Under the pieces are notes generated by a model. That model did not search any database. It was not told the DNA's origin and saw only the letters and a program-made list of their open reading frames with translations. This document shows positions 9,439 to 17,731 of a DNA stretch of 64,000 nt, piece after piece. Source of the DNA: Gimesia aquarii (GTDB taxonomy: Bacteria > Planctomycetota > Planctomycetia > Planctomycetales > Planctomycetaceae); assembly GCF_007748175.1 (NCBI RefSeq), contig NZ_CP037422.1:5782334-5846333 (forward strand), written 5' to 3'. The translations under genes and the position numbers were made by a program. Numbering within the stretch: the stretch's first letter is position 1; the number at the start of each line of letters is the position of its first letter.

Positions 9439-9903
9439 ATGAAGCATCAAGGATCTCGCTTACAAATACTGAAGTGTTCTTTTTTCATAGTGCCATTTCT
9501 TTCTGTCCTGTTGGTGGGATGCGGTGGAAACGAAAAGCCTGAAACAGTTCTGGTCTCGGGGCTCGTCACGCTTGACGGAAAACCGTTGTCAAAAGGGACG
9601 GTTACTTTTCAGTCAAAATCAAGAGGTGAAGGAACTTTGAATCGCCCTGCCATTGGTCAGATTGATGAGAATGGTCGTGTCCAGTTATCAACCTTTGAAG
9701 AGGGAGATGGTGTATTACCTGGGAACTATACGGTCGTCATCACAGCTTTTGAAAACGATCCATCTGTCGAAGAGTATGCCGCTGGTGCACAAAGGAAATC
9801 TCTGATTCCGGAAAAGTATAGTAATCCGCTGACATCGGGATTAGAAGCAGTGGTTACTGAAGGCGAAAATGAATTTACATTTGATCTTCATCAAAAAAAA
9901 TAA
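9439..9903 (+). CDS. Small lipoprotein with carboxypeptidase-regulatory-like fold
   Basis: This predicted lipoprotein has a basic n-region, a hydrophobic stretch and the lipobox LLVGC (Cys28 from the ATG at 9439). The mature part begins VLVSGLVTLDGKPLSKGTVTF and includes LPGNYTVVI, the transthyretin-like/carboxypeptidase regulatory pattern often found in planctomycete lipoproteins. It probably folds as a beta-sandwich anchored at a membrane. An in-frame ATG at 9412 would add nine residues ahead of the signal. I prefer 9439 because it gives a normal-length signal peptide after GGAG (12 bases, longish). It lies 66 bp after the DUF1559 gene and is probably co-transcribed. Confidence 0.8.
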   Translation: MKHQGSRLQILKCSFFIVPFLSVLLVGCGGNEKPETVLVSGLVTLDGKPLSKGTVTFQSKSRGEGTLNRPAIGQIDENGRVQLSTFEEGDGVLPGNYTVVITAFENDPSVEEYAAGAQRKSLIPEKYSNPLTSGLEAVVTEGENEFTFDLHQKK

Positions 9904-9959
9904 TGAGAATTCAGTTTATTTGAATAGCTTCACATAATCACGATTCTATGAATTAATCC

Positions 9960-10784
9960 CTAAGGCAAAAATGGAAACAACGTTTTGACGTTTTTCTGTG
10001 TTAAAGGAGATCCATATTCACACGGCTCGAATGCTTCGATGAGTTGGATCTCCTGACCACGTTTTTTGCCATAAGTTTCGATGATTAAATCACGATGCTG
10101 ATCGGCCAACGGTTCGATTCGCTCTCGTATTTTGCCACTTAACCAGGCTTTTCGTTCTGATGGATCGGCGGGCACTTCATGTTCGTGAAAATGATTATAT
10201 GGCAACCAGTCATAAAACTGGGAACGATGGCAATCGAGCGCGTCAATCAACTTGTCCCACACAGGCTCTACATCGACCACAACTGTAGGAGTGAAAGGGT
10301 AGGGACGTGTAAAATGATCTGAGAGATATGCAATCACCGGGTTTTTTCGTAACGCAGGGACATCGGGAACAATCGGCGGAACTGTTACCATATAAGCAGC
10401 ATCACAAACCAACTGTGATGTATAACGGTGGTCAGGATGATAATCATTCGGGCGATGTGTCAAAATTAGATCGGGATCAAATTGGCGAATCAGACGAATG
10501 ATTTCAAAACGCGCTTCAATGGTCGGTTGTAAATAGCCATCTCGATTTCCCAGGACTTGATATTCTAGTCCGAGCGCTTGTCCGGCCGCTGTAGCCTCAG
10601 CCCGACGAATCTCGGCTAGTTCGGTCCCTGAAAGTCTTTGATGCCCAGATTCTCCGTTCGTCACACTCACAAACTTCACAGTATGACCTGCCTGTTGATA
10701 TAAAGACGCAGTTCCCCCCGCTTTGATATCGCAATCATCTGGATGAGCACCAAAAACCAGGATTCGTAACGATTGATCTGCCAT
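9960..10784 (-). CDS. PIG-L/LmbE family N-deacetylase
   Basis: The 274-residue protein carries the zinc-binding motif AHPDD (His14, Asp16, Asp17) and the second ligand motif HPDH (116-119) of the PIG-L superfamily, which removes acetyl groups from N-acetylglucosaminyl compounds. Members include BshB (bacillithiol), MshB and lincomycin LmbE. The length and the EIRRAEATAAGQALG segment match BshB1-like enzymes, but no bshA/bshC partner is in view, so a bacillithiol role is only one possibility. The ATG at 10782-10784 follows AGGT on the coding strand. It is divergent from nadA. Confidence 0.88.
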   Translation of the reverse strand: MADQSLRILVFGAHPDDCDIKAGGTASLYQQAGHTVKFVSVTNGESGHQRLSGTELAEIRRAEATAAGQALGLEYQVLGNRDGYLQPTIEARFEIIRLIRQFDPDLILTHRPNDYHPDHRYTSQLVCDAAYMVTVPPIVPDVPALRKNPVIAYLSDHFTRPYPFTPTVVVDVEPVWDKLIDALDCHRSQFYDWLPYNHFHEHEVPADPSERKAWLSGKIRERIEPLADQHRDLIIETYGKKRGQEIQLIEAFEPCEYGSPLTQKNVKTLFPFLP

Positions 10785-10897
10785 AGAGTTCTAAACCTTC
10801 ATATTGTTAGATAGAATTACAAACATGATCCAGGATCGTGGTCATGTAATCAAATCATATTAGTTGTACATAAAGTACTTTAAATTCACTAGTATGA

Positions 10898-10917
10898 GTT
10901 CAATAATGGTATTGAAC
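10898..10917. promoter_or_regulatory. Perfect inverted repeat upstream of nadA (candidate operator)
   Basis: GTTCAATA and TATTGAAC form a perfect 8-bp inverted repeat with a 4-base centre. It lies 69 bp before the nadA start codon, in the 202-bp divergent gap shared with the deacetylase gene. The size and position fit a dimeric repressor site near the nadA promoter. It does not look like a terminator, having no U-tract. The regulator is unknown. Confidence 0.45.
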
Positions 10918-10986
10918 ACACGACCTGTCGAGCGTGTCAATCAGATACAGAAAATTGAATGGTTGCTTAACTGAAGGTATGAGCAG

Positions 10987-11976
10987 ATGTCATTGCCCAT
11001 GATGGATAAGAGTGAAGAAGTCTATGAAGATCCCCTTGATCTGATGGATGAAATCGAAGAGCTCAAAAAAGAAAAAGATGCCACACTATTAGCACACTTT
11101 TACATAGACGGTGAAATACAGGAAATCGCTGACTTTACAGGCGATAGCCTGAAACTGGCTCGTGATGCTGTGACGGTCAAAACTTCGACCATTGTTTTCT
11201 CAGGTGTCCATTTCATGGCGGAATCGACCAAAATTCTGAGCCCAGAAAAGAAAGTACTTTTGCCGGATCTTAATGCGGGTTGTTCTCTGGCCGAAAGCTG
11301 TCAGTTTGGTGACTTGGATGCATTTCAAAAAAAACTGAGGGCAGAAGGCCGCGATTTCGAAACAGTTGCCTATATTAACACAAGCGCCAAAGTAAAAAGT
11401 CTCTGTGACTGGATTGTCACCAGTGGTAATGCACGTGAAATCATTGACCGTGTACCCCGAGGGAAAGAAATCTTATTCGTACCAGATCAACATCTTGGAC
11501 GTTACTTAATGGAAGTTACGGGACGGGAAATGATTCTCTGGCCAGGTTCCTGTATGGTGCATGAAATCTTCAGCGTGCAAGATCTATTGCGTGCCAAAAA
11601 GAACAATCCTGGTTCCCTTGTGCTGGCGCATCCGGAATGTCCACATAAGATTCTGGAAGTCTCTGATTTCATTGGGGGGACAGAAAAACTGCGGCAATAC
11701 GTGATGTCTATTAAAGAACCGGGCACTTTTTTAATTGCCACCGAAGCGAACATGATTCACCCACTGGAAAAATCGGCACCACATCATACTTATATTCCGG
11801 TTCCAGGAATTATTTCTTCGTCAGGTGAAACTTGCGCCTGCAATCGCTGTCCACACATGGCTCTCAATACATTACAGAAAGTCCGGGACTGCTTGAAATA
11901 CGGCAAGCCAGAGATCGAATGGCAGCCTTATTTTGATCAGGCTAAAGAAGTCTTGCAACGCAGCTTGCTTCAATAA
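10987..11976 (+). CDS. nadA: Quinolinate synthase
   Basis: This 329-residue [4Fe-4S] enzyme condenses iminoaspartate with dihydroxyacetone phosphate to quinolinate in de novo NAD synthesis. Family segments include [35 protein letters not shown], and [10 protein letters not shown] near residue 100. Cluster cysteines can be assigned to Cys99 (or Cys105), Cys189 in WPGSCMVHE, and one of the Cys283/285/288 group in [11 protein letters not shown]. The first residues (to about 20) are a variable extension. The ATG at 10987 follows GAAGG by ten bases. No nadB or nadC is adjacent. Confidence 0.96.
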   Translation: MSLPMMDKSEEVYEDPLDLMDEIEELKKEKDATLLAHFYIDGEIQEIADFTGDSLKLARDAVTVKTSTIVFSGVHFMAESTKILSPEKKVLLPDLNAGCSLAESCQFGDLDAFQKKLRAEGRDFETVAYINTSAKVKSLCDWIVTSGNAREIIDRVPRGKEILFVPDQHLGRYLMEVTGREMILWPGSCMVHEIFSVQDLLRAKKNNPGSLVLAHPECPHKILEVSDFIGGTEKLRQYVMSIKEPGTFLIATEANMIHPLEKSAPHHTYIPVPGIISSSGETCACNRCPHMALNTLQKVRDCLKYGKPEIEWQPYFDQAKEVLQRSLLQ

Positions 11977-12081
11977 GTCAGACTGCGGTATTTGCCTTCT
12001 AAATGTGCTACTTTTCTAGGCAACTCGCTCATTTCTTGCATAAAATTCTTCATGTCATCTGCAGGATTAATATTTTTGCCC

Positions 12082-12105
12082 AATAGAAAAAGACGTTTTT
12101 CTATT
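12082..12105. repeat. Perfect 10-bp inverted repeat between nadA and the sigma-54 promoter
   Basis: AATAGAAAAA and TTTTTCTATT are perfect complements around GACG. It could be the nadA terminator (105 bp after its stop, T-rich right arm), or an activator site about 70-90 bp upstream of the sigma-54 promoter, where enhancer-binding proteins usually bind. The all-A/T arms make a weak terminator stem, so either reading is open. Confidence 0.45.
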
Positions 12106-12171
12106 ATAATTTGACGTTATTCCATTTCAGCTTGGGTGAGACTTCTTTTATTAGGTTAGTTGACTTATTTT

Positions 12172-12188
12172 TTGGCACATTCTTTGCC
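12172..12188 (+). promoter_or_regulatory. Sigma-54 (RpoN) promoter
   Basis: The sequence TTGGCAC, then five bases, then TTGCC matches the RpoN -24/-12 consensus TGGCAC-N5-TTGC[A/T] at all invariant positions (GG at 12174-12175, GC at 12186-12187, correct spacing). Only the final W position differs. Transcription would start near 12199. RpoN with an NtrC-type activator is the standard control of nitrate and nitrite assimilation, and the operon immediately downstream fits. The activator gene is not in the window. Confidence 0.82.
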
Positions 12189-12250
12189 TTTCCTTAACAT
12201 TCATAAAATCAAATCTCATAGGGTCTAGCATCTATTGAGGTGGAAACAGG

Positions 12251-12319
12251 ATGATCTCTACCGCGCTCACAGAGAATCCGTCACAAAAATTAAATAAAAG
12301 TGAACATCTACAAAAGTAA
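12251..12319 (+). CDS. Possible 22-codon leader peptide of the nitrate operon
   Basis: An ATG preceded by GAGGTGG at a seven-base spacing opens a 22-codon frame (MISTALTENPSQKLNKSEHL, then two more residues) ending with TAA at 12317-12319. It lies inside the leader, about 50 bases after the expected sigma-54 start and upstream of the 7-bp stem. The good ribosome site is the main evidence. No homology is claimed. It could couple translation to attenuation, or be chance. Confidence 0.4.
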   Translation: MISTALTENPSQKLNKSEHLQK

Positions 12320-12526
12320 CTCAGACTGAATCAACTATCATCGCAAGTTCTTCGTGTGGCGCTCTCCTTAAACTTGCCAAACAATAGCAGGCCTTTTCAT
12401 TCTTTTATTGCTTTGAATTGAGATACCCTTGCGCGCCGTTCATCTCTGATCGATTCGTTCAATATTTCTCAATGGTTAAACGATTGAAAATTCCAAAAGT
12501 AGCTGCAAAAGGAAAGCACAACGGAA

Positions 12527-13906
12527 ATGGAAATTCAAAATAAAGCAACCAGGATTAATCTGTTCAATTTTTCGACTCCGCAAATGCGCGCATTTCATAT
12601 GTCCTGGTTTGCATTCTTTCTTTGCTTCTTCGCCTGGTTTGGTATTGCTCCCTTGATGAAGGTGGTTCGGGAAGAGATGCTGCTTACAAAAGAGCAAGTT
12701 GGTTGGTGTATTATCGGATCTGTTGCAATCACTGTCATCGCTCGGCTTTTTATCGGCTGGCTCTGTGATCAAATTGGACCGCGTTTGTCTTATACATGGC
12801 TTTTGATTTTGGGTTCTCTGCCTGTGATGGGAATTGGATTTGCCCACGACTATACCACTTTTCTGATGTTCCGAATTGCCATTGGTGCGATTGGGGCTTC
12901 GTTTGTGATTACTCAGTACCACACCTCAATTATGTTTGCCCCGAATTGTGTCGGAACTGCCAATGCAACTTCTGCTGGCTGGGGAAACCTGGGAGGGGGA
13001 GTCACACAGCTTGTGATGCCACTCATATTCACTCTGTTTATCGGAGTATTGGGATTCAGTGATTCCTTAGGTTGGCGTGCTTCCATGTTTGTAGCTGGTC
13101 TGATTTGTGCTTTAACGGGTATTGCTTATTACTTCTTGACACAAGACGCACCAGATGGAAATTTTAAAGAATTGCGTGCTGCTGGGAAGTTGCCTCAAAA
13201 AGCGAATAACAAAGGAAAGTTTTGGACTGCCTGTAAAGATCATCGAGTTTGGGCTCTGTTTGTCATCTACGGTGCCTGCTTTGGAATTGAACTTACGATT
13301 AACAATATCGCTGCACTCTATTTTCTGGACCACTTTGATTACTTCCAGGATATGGAAACAGCACATGCAATCAAAATGGCCGGTCTTTTTGCTGGTATGT
13401 TTGGTTTGATGAATATATTTGCCCGCACTCTGGGGGGACTATTTGGTGACCGGTTTGGAGAAAAATGGGGGCTTAGTGGACGAGTCAAGTGGTTATTTGT
13501 TGTGATTTTCTGCGAAGGTATCGCCCTGATGCTCTTTTCACAGATGAGTATTCTTGTGATGGCGTTACCCGCTCTCATTATCTTCAGCCTATTCGTCCAA
13601 ATGTCCGAAGGTGCCACTTATTCTGTGGTTCCGTTTATTAATCCCAAAGCGTTGGGGGCCGTTTCCGGTATTGTGGGAGCTGGTGGAAATGCAGGGGCCG
13701 TTGCAGCAGGTTTTCTGTTCAAAACACATGCAATTACCTGGCCAACTGCCTTGTTTATTATTGGAGCGATTGTGACGTGCTGTTCCTTCTTAACCTTCAT
13801 TGTGCGGTTTAGTGAAGAAACCGAAGAAGAAGTACGACTTGCTCATGAATTAGCAGTGACTGCCAGAAGTGGAGAGAAAGAGCTTGCTACAGTCATAGGT
13901 AATTAA
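12527..13906 (+). CDS. Nitrate/nitrite transporter, NNP family (MFS)
   Basis: The 459-residue protein has about 12 membrane helices. It carries both nitrate-signature motifs of the nitrate/nitrite porter family: AGWGNLGGG (residues 150-158) in the N-half and GAGGNAGAVAAG in the C-half. The first helix contains FAWFGIAPLM, typical of NarK/NasA. It imports nitrate (or exchanges nitrite) across the inner membrane and is the first gene of the operon. The ATG at 12527 follows AAAGGAAA and CGGAA sequences. The NirB-type genes after it place it in assimilation rather than respiration. A narK/nasA symbol is plausible but not distinguishable. Confidence 0.92.
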   Translation: MEIQNKATRINLFNFSTPQMRAFHMSWFAFFLCFFAWFGIAPLMKVVREEMLLTKEQVGWCIIGSVAITVIARLFIGWLCDQIGPRLSYTWLLILGSLPVMGIGFAHDYTTFLMFRIAIGAIGASFVITQYHTSIMFAPNCVGTANATSAGWGNLGGGVTQLVMPLIFTLFIGVLGFSDSLGWRASMFVAGLICALTGIAYYFLTQDAPDGNFKELRAAGKLPQKANNKGKFWTACKDHRVWALFVIYGACFGIELTINNIAALYFLDHFDYFQDMETAHAIKMAGLFAGMFGLMNIFARTLGGLFGDRFGEKWGLSGRVKWLFVVIFCEGIALMLFSQMSILVMALPALIIFSLFVQMSEGATYSVVPFINPKALGAVSGIVGAGGNAGAVAAGFLFKTHAITWPTALFIIGAIVTCCSFLTFIVRFSEETEEEVRLAHELAVTARSGEKELATVIGN

Positions 13907-13965
13907 AAGCTTATGTGATTCTGCGAATAACAAATGAAGTGCTCTGAGTAAAAGGTGGATTCGCT

Positions 13966-16941
13966 GTGATTCAACGAAATTCTGAACCAAAAAAGAATGT
14001 GGTTGTCATTGGCAACGGTATGGTGGGGTTACGGCTGTGTGAACAACTGGTTGAGAAAGACCAGCAACAGCAATTTAAGATTGTAACATTCTGTGAAGAA
14101 CCGCGTGCTGCATATGACCGTGTGGGATTAACACAATTTTTCGCTCATAATGATGCAGAAAAATTGATGCTGGCTCGTCAAGAATGGTATTCGGAAAATG
14201 ACATCGATCTCCATTTAGCAGACCGGGCAGTCAGTATTGATCGACAAACTAAAATTGTCCGTTCCCAAAAGGGTGTTGAGATACCTTATGATAAAGTCAT
14301 CATCGCAACAGGGTCCTATCCATTCGTACCAGAAGTTCCTGGAATCAAAAACCGAGGAGTCTTTGTTTATCGTACAATTAACGACTTGGAAGCGATCATA
14401 GACTACGCGAAACATTCGAAGCGAGCAGCAGTGATTGGAGGTGGACTCCTGGGCTTGGAAGCAGCAAAAGCAGCATTGGATTTGGGCCTGGAAACACATG
14501 TATTGGAGTTTGCTCCACGTTTAATGCCGCGACAAATTGATGACGCCGGTTCAAAAATTCTAGTCCAAAAAATTGAAGAGTTGGGCGTTCAGGTCCATCT
14601 GAATAAAGCCACTGATGAAGTGTTGGGAAATTCCAAAGTGACGGGGATTCGATTTCAGGATGGCGAAGTGTTGGATGTTGACATGATTATCGTCTCAGCC
14701 GGCATTCGTCCGCGCGATGAATTAGCGCGCGACTGTGGGCTCGAAGTGGGAGAACGAGGGGGAATCCTGGTCAATGATTTTCTTCAGACCTCAGATCCTG
14801 ACATATATGCTGTAGGAGAAGTCGCTTTACATTCAGGAATGGTGTATGGTCTCGTTTCACCTGGATACCAAATGGCAGAGGTGGCGGCAGCTCACTTATC
14901 TAGTATCGATCTAAAATTCGAGGGAAGCGACCTTTCCACTAAGTTAAAGTTGATGGGCGTGGATGTTGCCAGCTTTGGTGATTATGAAGCCGATCCCAAA
15001 TATACGAAAAGCCTCACATTTGAAGATCCTTTTGCAGGCGTCTATAAAAAATTAGTTTTTAATCCTGATGGGACGAAACTTTTGGGGGGCATCTTAATCG
15101 GTGATGCTTCCGATTATGGCAATTTGTCGATGCTGACCAAGACCGATGGTGTATTACCTTGCAACCCACATGAACTCGTCGTTGGCTCCAATAGTGGCAT
15201 TCCGGGAGGTAGCATTGCAGAGATGCCAGACGAAGGGCAGGTCTGTTCTTGTAATAATGTCACAAAGGGGCAAATCTGCGCGGCAATTCAAGATGAAAAA
15301 CTGACTTCAGTAGATCAGGTAAAAACATGTACCAAAGCTGGGAGTGGATGTGGGGGATGTTTGCCCCTGGTGACAGATCTATTTCAAGCAGAGATGGAAG
15401 CGTCTGGTCTTACGGTCAACAATGACCTGTGTGAGCATTTTGAATTTTCACGAACAGAACTACTCAATATTATTAAAATTAAAAAACTCAAAACATTTCA
15501 GGCAGTTCTCGATGACTGTGGTTCAGGTGCGGGATGCGAAGTCTGTAAGCCGACGGTGGCCTCGATTCTTGCCAGTTTATGGAACGAGCACGTTGTTGAC
15601 CATGCATTTTTACAGGATACGAACGACCGCTTTTTGGCGAATGTGCAACGCGGTGGACTCTATTCAGTAGTGCCTCGCGTCCCCGGGGGCGAAATTACTC
15701 CAGACAAATTGATCGTTCTGGGAAATGTCGCTCAGGAATATGGCCTTTATACGAAAATCACCGGCGGACAACGCGTTGACTTATTCGGGGCGGAAGTTCA
15801 TGATCTGCCTGCGATCTGGGAAAAATTGATCGACGCTGGATTTGAAAGCGGCCACGCATATGGTAAGGCGCTGCGTACTGTCAAAAGCTGTGTTGGCACA
15901 ACTTGGTGTCGTTATGGAGTGGGCGACTCTGTTGGATTCGCAATACGACTGGAAGAACGCTACCGCGGAGTCCGTGCTCCACACAAAATCAAAGGAGGTG
16001 TTTCGGGGTGTGTTCGCGAATGTGCGGAAGCACAGAGTAAAGATTTTGGGCTCATCGCGACAGAAAATGGTTATAATCTCTATATCTGTGGGAACGGCGG
16101 TGCCAAACCACGACATGCCGATCTTTTTGCATCAGATCTTGATGAAGAAACTTGTATTAAGTATCTGGATCGATTTTTGATGTTTTATATTCAGACTGCG
16201 GATAAGCTAACTCGTACTGCTGCCTGGCTGGAGAAACTGGAAGGGGGAATTGACTATTTAAAAGAAGTTGTCATCGAAGATAAATTGGGGATTTGTGAAG
16301 AGCTCGAAGCCATGATGCAATCATTGGTTGATAGTTATCGTTGTGAATGGAAAGAAGTCGTTAATAACCCTGAGAAAAGAAGACTATTTAACCAGTTTGT
16401 GAATACCGAAGATCACCAACCCTCAATCGAATTGATTCCACAACGTGGGCAGCAACGCCCCGTCGACTGGGCTCCCGATTTTATTCCGATGGATGATCTC
16501 AAACCGTTGAAAAAAACTGTCGAAGATAATAATTCCCAACTAGATGAACAACCACGCGAGTGGGTCCATGTAGGAACTGTAAGCGATTTCCCAGAGAATA
16601 GTGGTGCTACTGTAAGATATGGGAATTCACAAATCGCAGTGTTTAATTTTACCAGTCGTGGTGAATGGTATGCTTGCCAGCAAATGTGTCCACATAAGCA
16701 GGCAATGGTATTATCACGCGGAATTATTGGTGATACTCAGGGCATTCCCAAAGTGGCATGTCCCTTACACAAAAAAACATTTTCTCTGAAAAATGGGACT
16801 TGTTTGAGTGGTGAGCAGAATTATTCAGTCAATGTGTTTAAAGTAAGAGTTGATGAGTTGCAGAATGTGTACTTGGAACTCCCTGAGAAAAAAGTACTAG
16901 ATGAATTACTAAATCAAATAGAATGTGCTGGCACTCACTAA
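13966..16941 (+). CDS. nirB: Assimilatory nitrite reductase, NirB-NirD fusion
   Basis: The 991-residue protein reduces nitrite to ammonium with six electrons. Domains in order: FAD/NAD(P)H-binding oxidoreductase (1 to about 410, VVVIGNGMVG), two BFD-like [2Fe-2S] segments (CSCNNVTKGQIC with CTKAGSGCGGC, then DDCGSGAGCEVCK), and the sirohaem-[4Fe-4S] domain with Cys642, Cys648, Cys682 and Cys686. The extra C-terminal Rieske-like NirD domain has Cys908-x-His910 and Cys932-x2-His935. In enteric bacteria NirD is a separate small subunit, often without the iron ligands. Here it is fused and all four ligands are present. The start is GTG at 13966, seven bases after AAAGGTGG. No in-frame ATG fits better. 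Confidence 0.95.
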   Translation: MIQRNSEPKKNVVVIGNGMVGLRLCEQLVEKDQQQQFKIVTFCEEPRAAYDRVGLTQFFAHNDAEKLMLARQEWYSENDIDLHLADRAVSIDRQTKIVRSQKGVEIPYDKVIIATGSYPFVPEVPGIKNRGVFVYRTINDLEAIIDYAKHSKRAAVIGGGLLGLEAAKAALDLGLETHVLEFAPRLMPRQIDDAGSKILVQKIEELGVQVHLNKATDEVLGNSKVTGIRFQDGEVLDVDMIIVSAGIRPRDELARDCGLEVGERGGILVNDFLQTSDPDIYAVGEVALHSGMVYGLVSPGYQMAEVAAAHLSSIDLKFEGSDLSTKLKLMGVDVASFGDYEADPKYTKSLTFEDPFAGVYKKLVFNPDGTKLLGGILIGDASDYGNLSMLTKTDGVLPCNPHELVVGSNSGIPGGSIAEMPDEGQVCSCNNVTKGQICAAIQDEKLTSVDQVKTCTKAGSGCGGCLPLVTDLFQAEMEASGLTVNNDLCEHFEFSRTELLNIIKIKKLKTFQAVLDDCGSGAGCEVCKPTVASILASLWNEHVVDHAFLQDTNDRFLANVQRGGLYSVVPRVPGGEITPDKLIVLGNVAQEYGLYTKITGGQRVDLFGAEVHDLPAIWEKLIDAGFESGHAYGKALRTVKSCVGTTWCRYGVGDSVGFAIRLEERYRGVRAPHKIKGGVSGCVRECAEAQSKDFGLIATENGYNLYICGNGGAKPRHADLFASDLDEETCIKYLDRFLMFYIQTADKLTRTAAWLEKLEGGIDYLKEVVIEDKLGICEELEAMMQSLVDSYRCEWKEVVNNPEKRRLFNQFVNTEDHQPSIELIPQRGQQRPVDWAPDFIPMDDLKPLKKTVEDNNSQLDEQPREWVHVGTVSDFPENSGATVRYGNSQIAVFNFTSRGEWYACQQMCPHKQAMVLSRGIIGDTQGIPKVACPLHKKTFSLKNGTCLSGEQNYSVNVFKVRVDELQNVYLELPEKKVLDELLNQIECAGTH

Positions 16942-16955
16942 GCACAGGTTACCAA

Positions 16956-17726
16956 ATGGTATTATCTCAACAACAAAATTCAAAAAAACAAGACGAACAA
17001 CTTTTAGCACTGTCAGTAATTGAAGTTGTACAGGAAGCAGATGAAGTTCGGACCTTTCGATTGGATAATTCCAAAGGGATTTTTCCGATTCATAAGCCAG
17101 GCATGTTTGCCAAGGTCTGCCTTAACATTGATGGAAACGAAGTTTGGCGAAGCTTTTCAATAAGCTCATCACCATTGCAGCCGGAAAAAATTGACTTAAC
17201 AATTAAACGCAATTCTCATGGACAGGTTGGAAATTATTTTTTTGAACAGATTCGTCCAGGATGCCGCCTATTGTTAAAAGGTCCTTTGGGACGATTTTAT
17301 TATGACCAGGAGCAATATAGAGAACCGCTTGTGCTGTTGTGTGCCGGTATTGGAATCACTCCGATGATGAGTATTGTGCGTTACTTAAAAGATCTAAACC
17401 AAAACAGACTCTGTTACTTGTTTTATGGTGCCAGAACCCATAAGGATATTATCTTTGATGAGGAAACTCGACAGCTAATCACTCAAATGCCTGGTTTCCA
17501 TTACTGTTTGACTCTTTCCCAACCAGCTCCTCATTGGTTGGGATATTGTGGATATCTCAATTTTGAGTTTATGCAATCAAAGGTTTCTCAACTTTTGGCG
17601 TCTCGTTTCTTTTTATGTGGTCCCAACCGATTTAATCAGGATTTTGAAGAACAACTTTTGGAAGCTGGAGTACCACAGACATTAATTCACAGCGAGCAAT
17701 TTCATAAAACACGAAGGCCTCAATAA
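16956..17726 (+). CDS. Ferredoxin/flavodoxin-NAD(P)H reductase-like flavoprotein
   Basis: The 256-residue protein has an FAD-binding barrel (RSFSISSSP motif) and an NAD(P)-binding lobe (CAGIGITPMMSIV, FLCGPNRF). It lacks the plant-type ferredoxin domain of oxygenase reductases. An in-frame ATG at 16923 would overlap the end of nirB. The ATG at 16956, preceded by CAGGTT, is preferred and leaves 14 bp between the genes. It lies between the nitrite reductase gene and the iron-sulfur subunit gene. A role in passing NAD(P)H electrons to the nitrate reductase iron-sulfur subunit is therefore inferred. This is similar in idea to NasB-type electron-transfer subunits, though these differ in domain make-up. 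Confidence 0.85.
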   Translation: MVLSQQQNSKKQDEQLLALSVIEVVQEADEVRTFRLDNSKGIFPIHKPGMFAKVCLNIDGNEVWRSFSISSSPLQPEKIDLTIKRNSHGQVGNYFFEQIRPGCRLLLKGPLGRFYYDQEQYREPLVLLCAGIGITPMMSIVRYLKDLNQNRLCYLFYGARTHKDIIFDEETRQLITQMPGFHYCLTLSQPAPHWLGYCGYLNFEFMQSKVSQLLASRFFLCGPNRFNQDFEEQLLEAGVPQTLIHSEQFHKTRRPQ

Positions 17727-17731
17727 AAGAT

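Larger units (their letters stand above)
11977..12526. other. Long leader region of the nitrate assimilation operon
   Basis: The 550-bp gap between nadA and the nitrate transporter holds, in order, an A/T-rich perfect inverted repeat (12082-12105), a sigma-54 promoter (12172-12188), a 22-codon leader ORF (12251-12319) and a 7-bp stem (12343-12349 with 12371-12377). The predicted transcript would have about 330 nt before the transporter start. That is unusually long and suggests control after initiation as well as at the promoter. Separate entries describe the elements. Confidence 0.6.
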
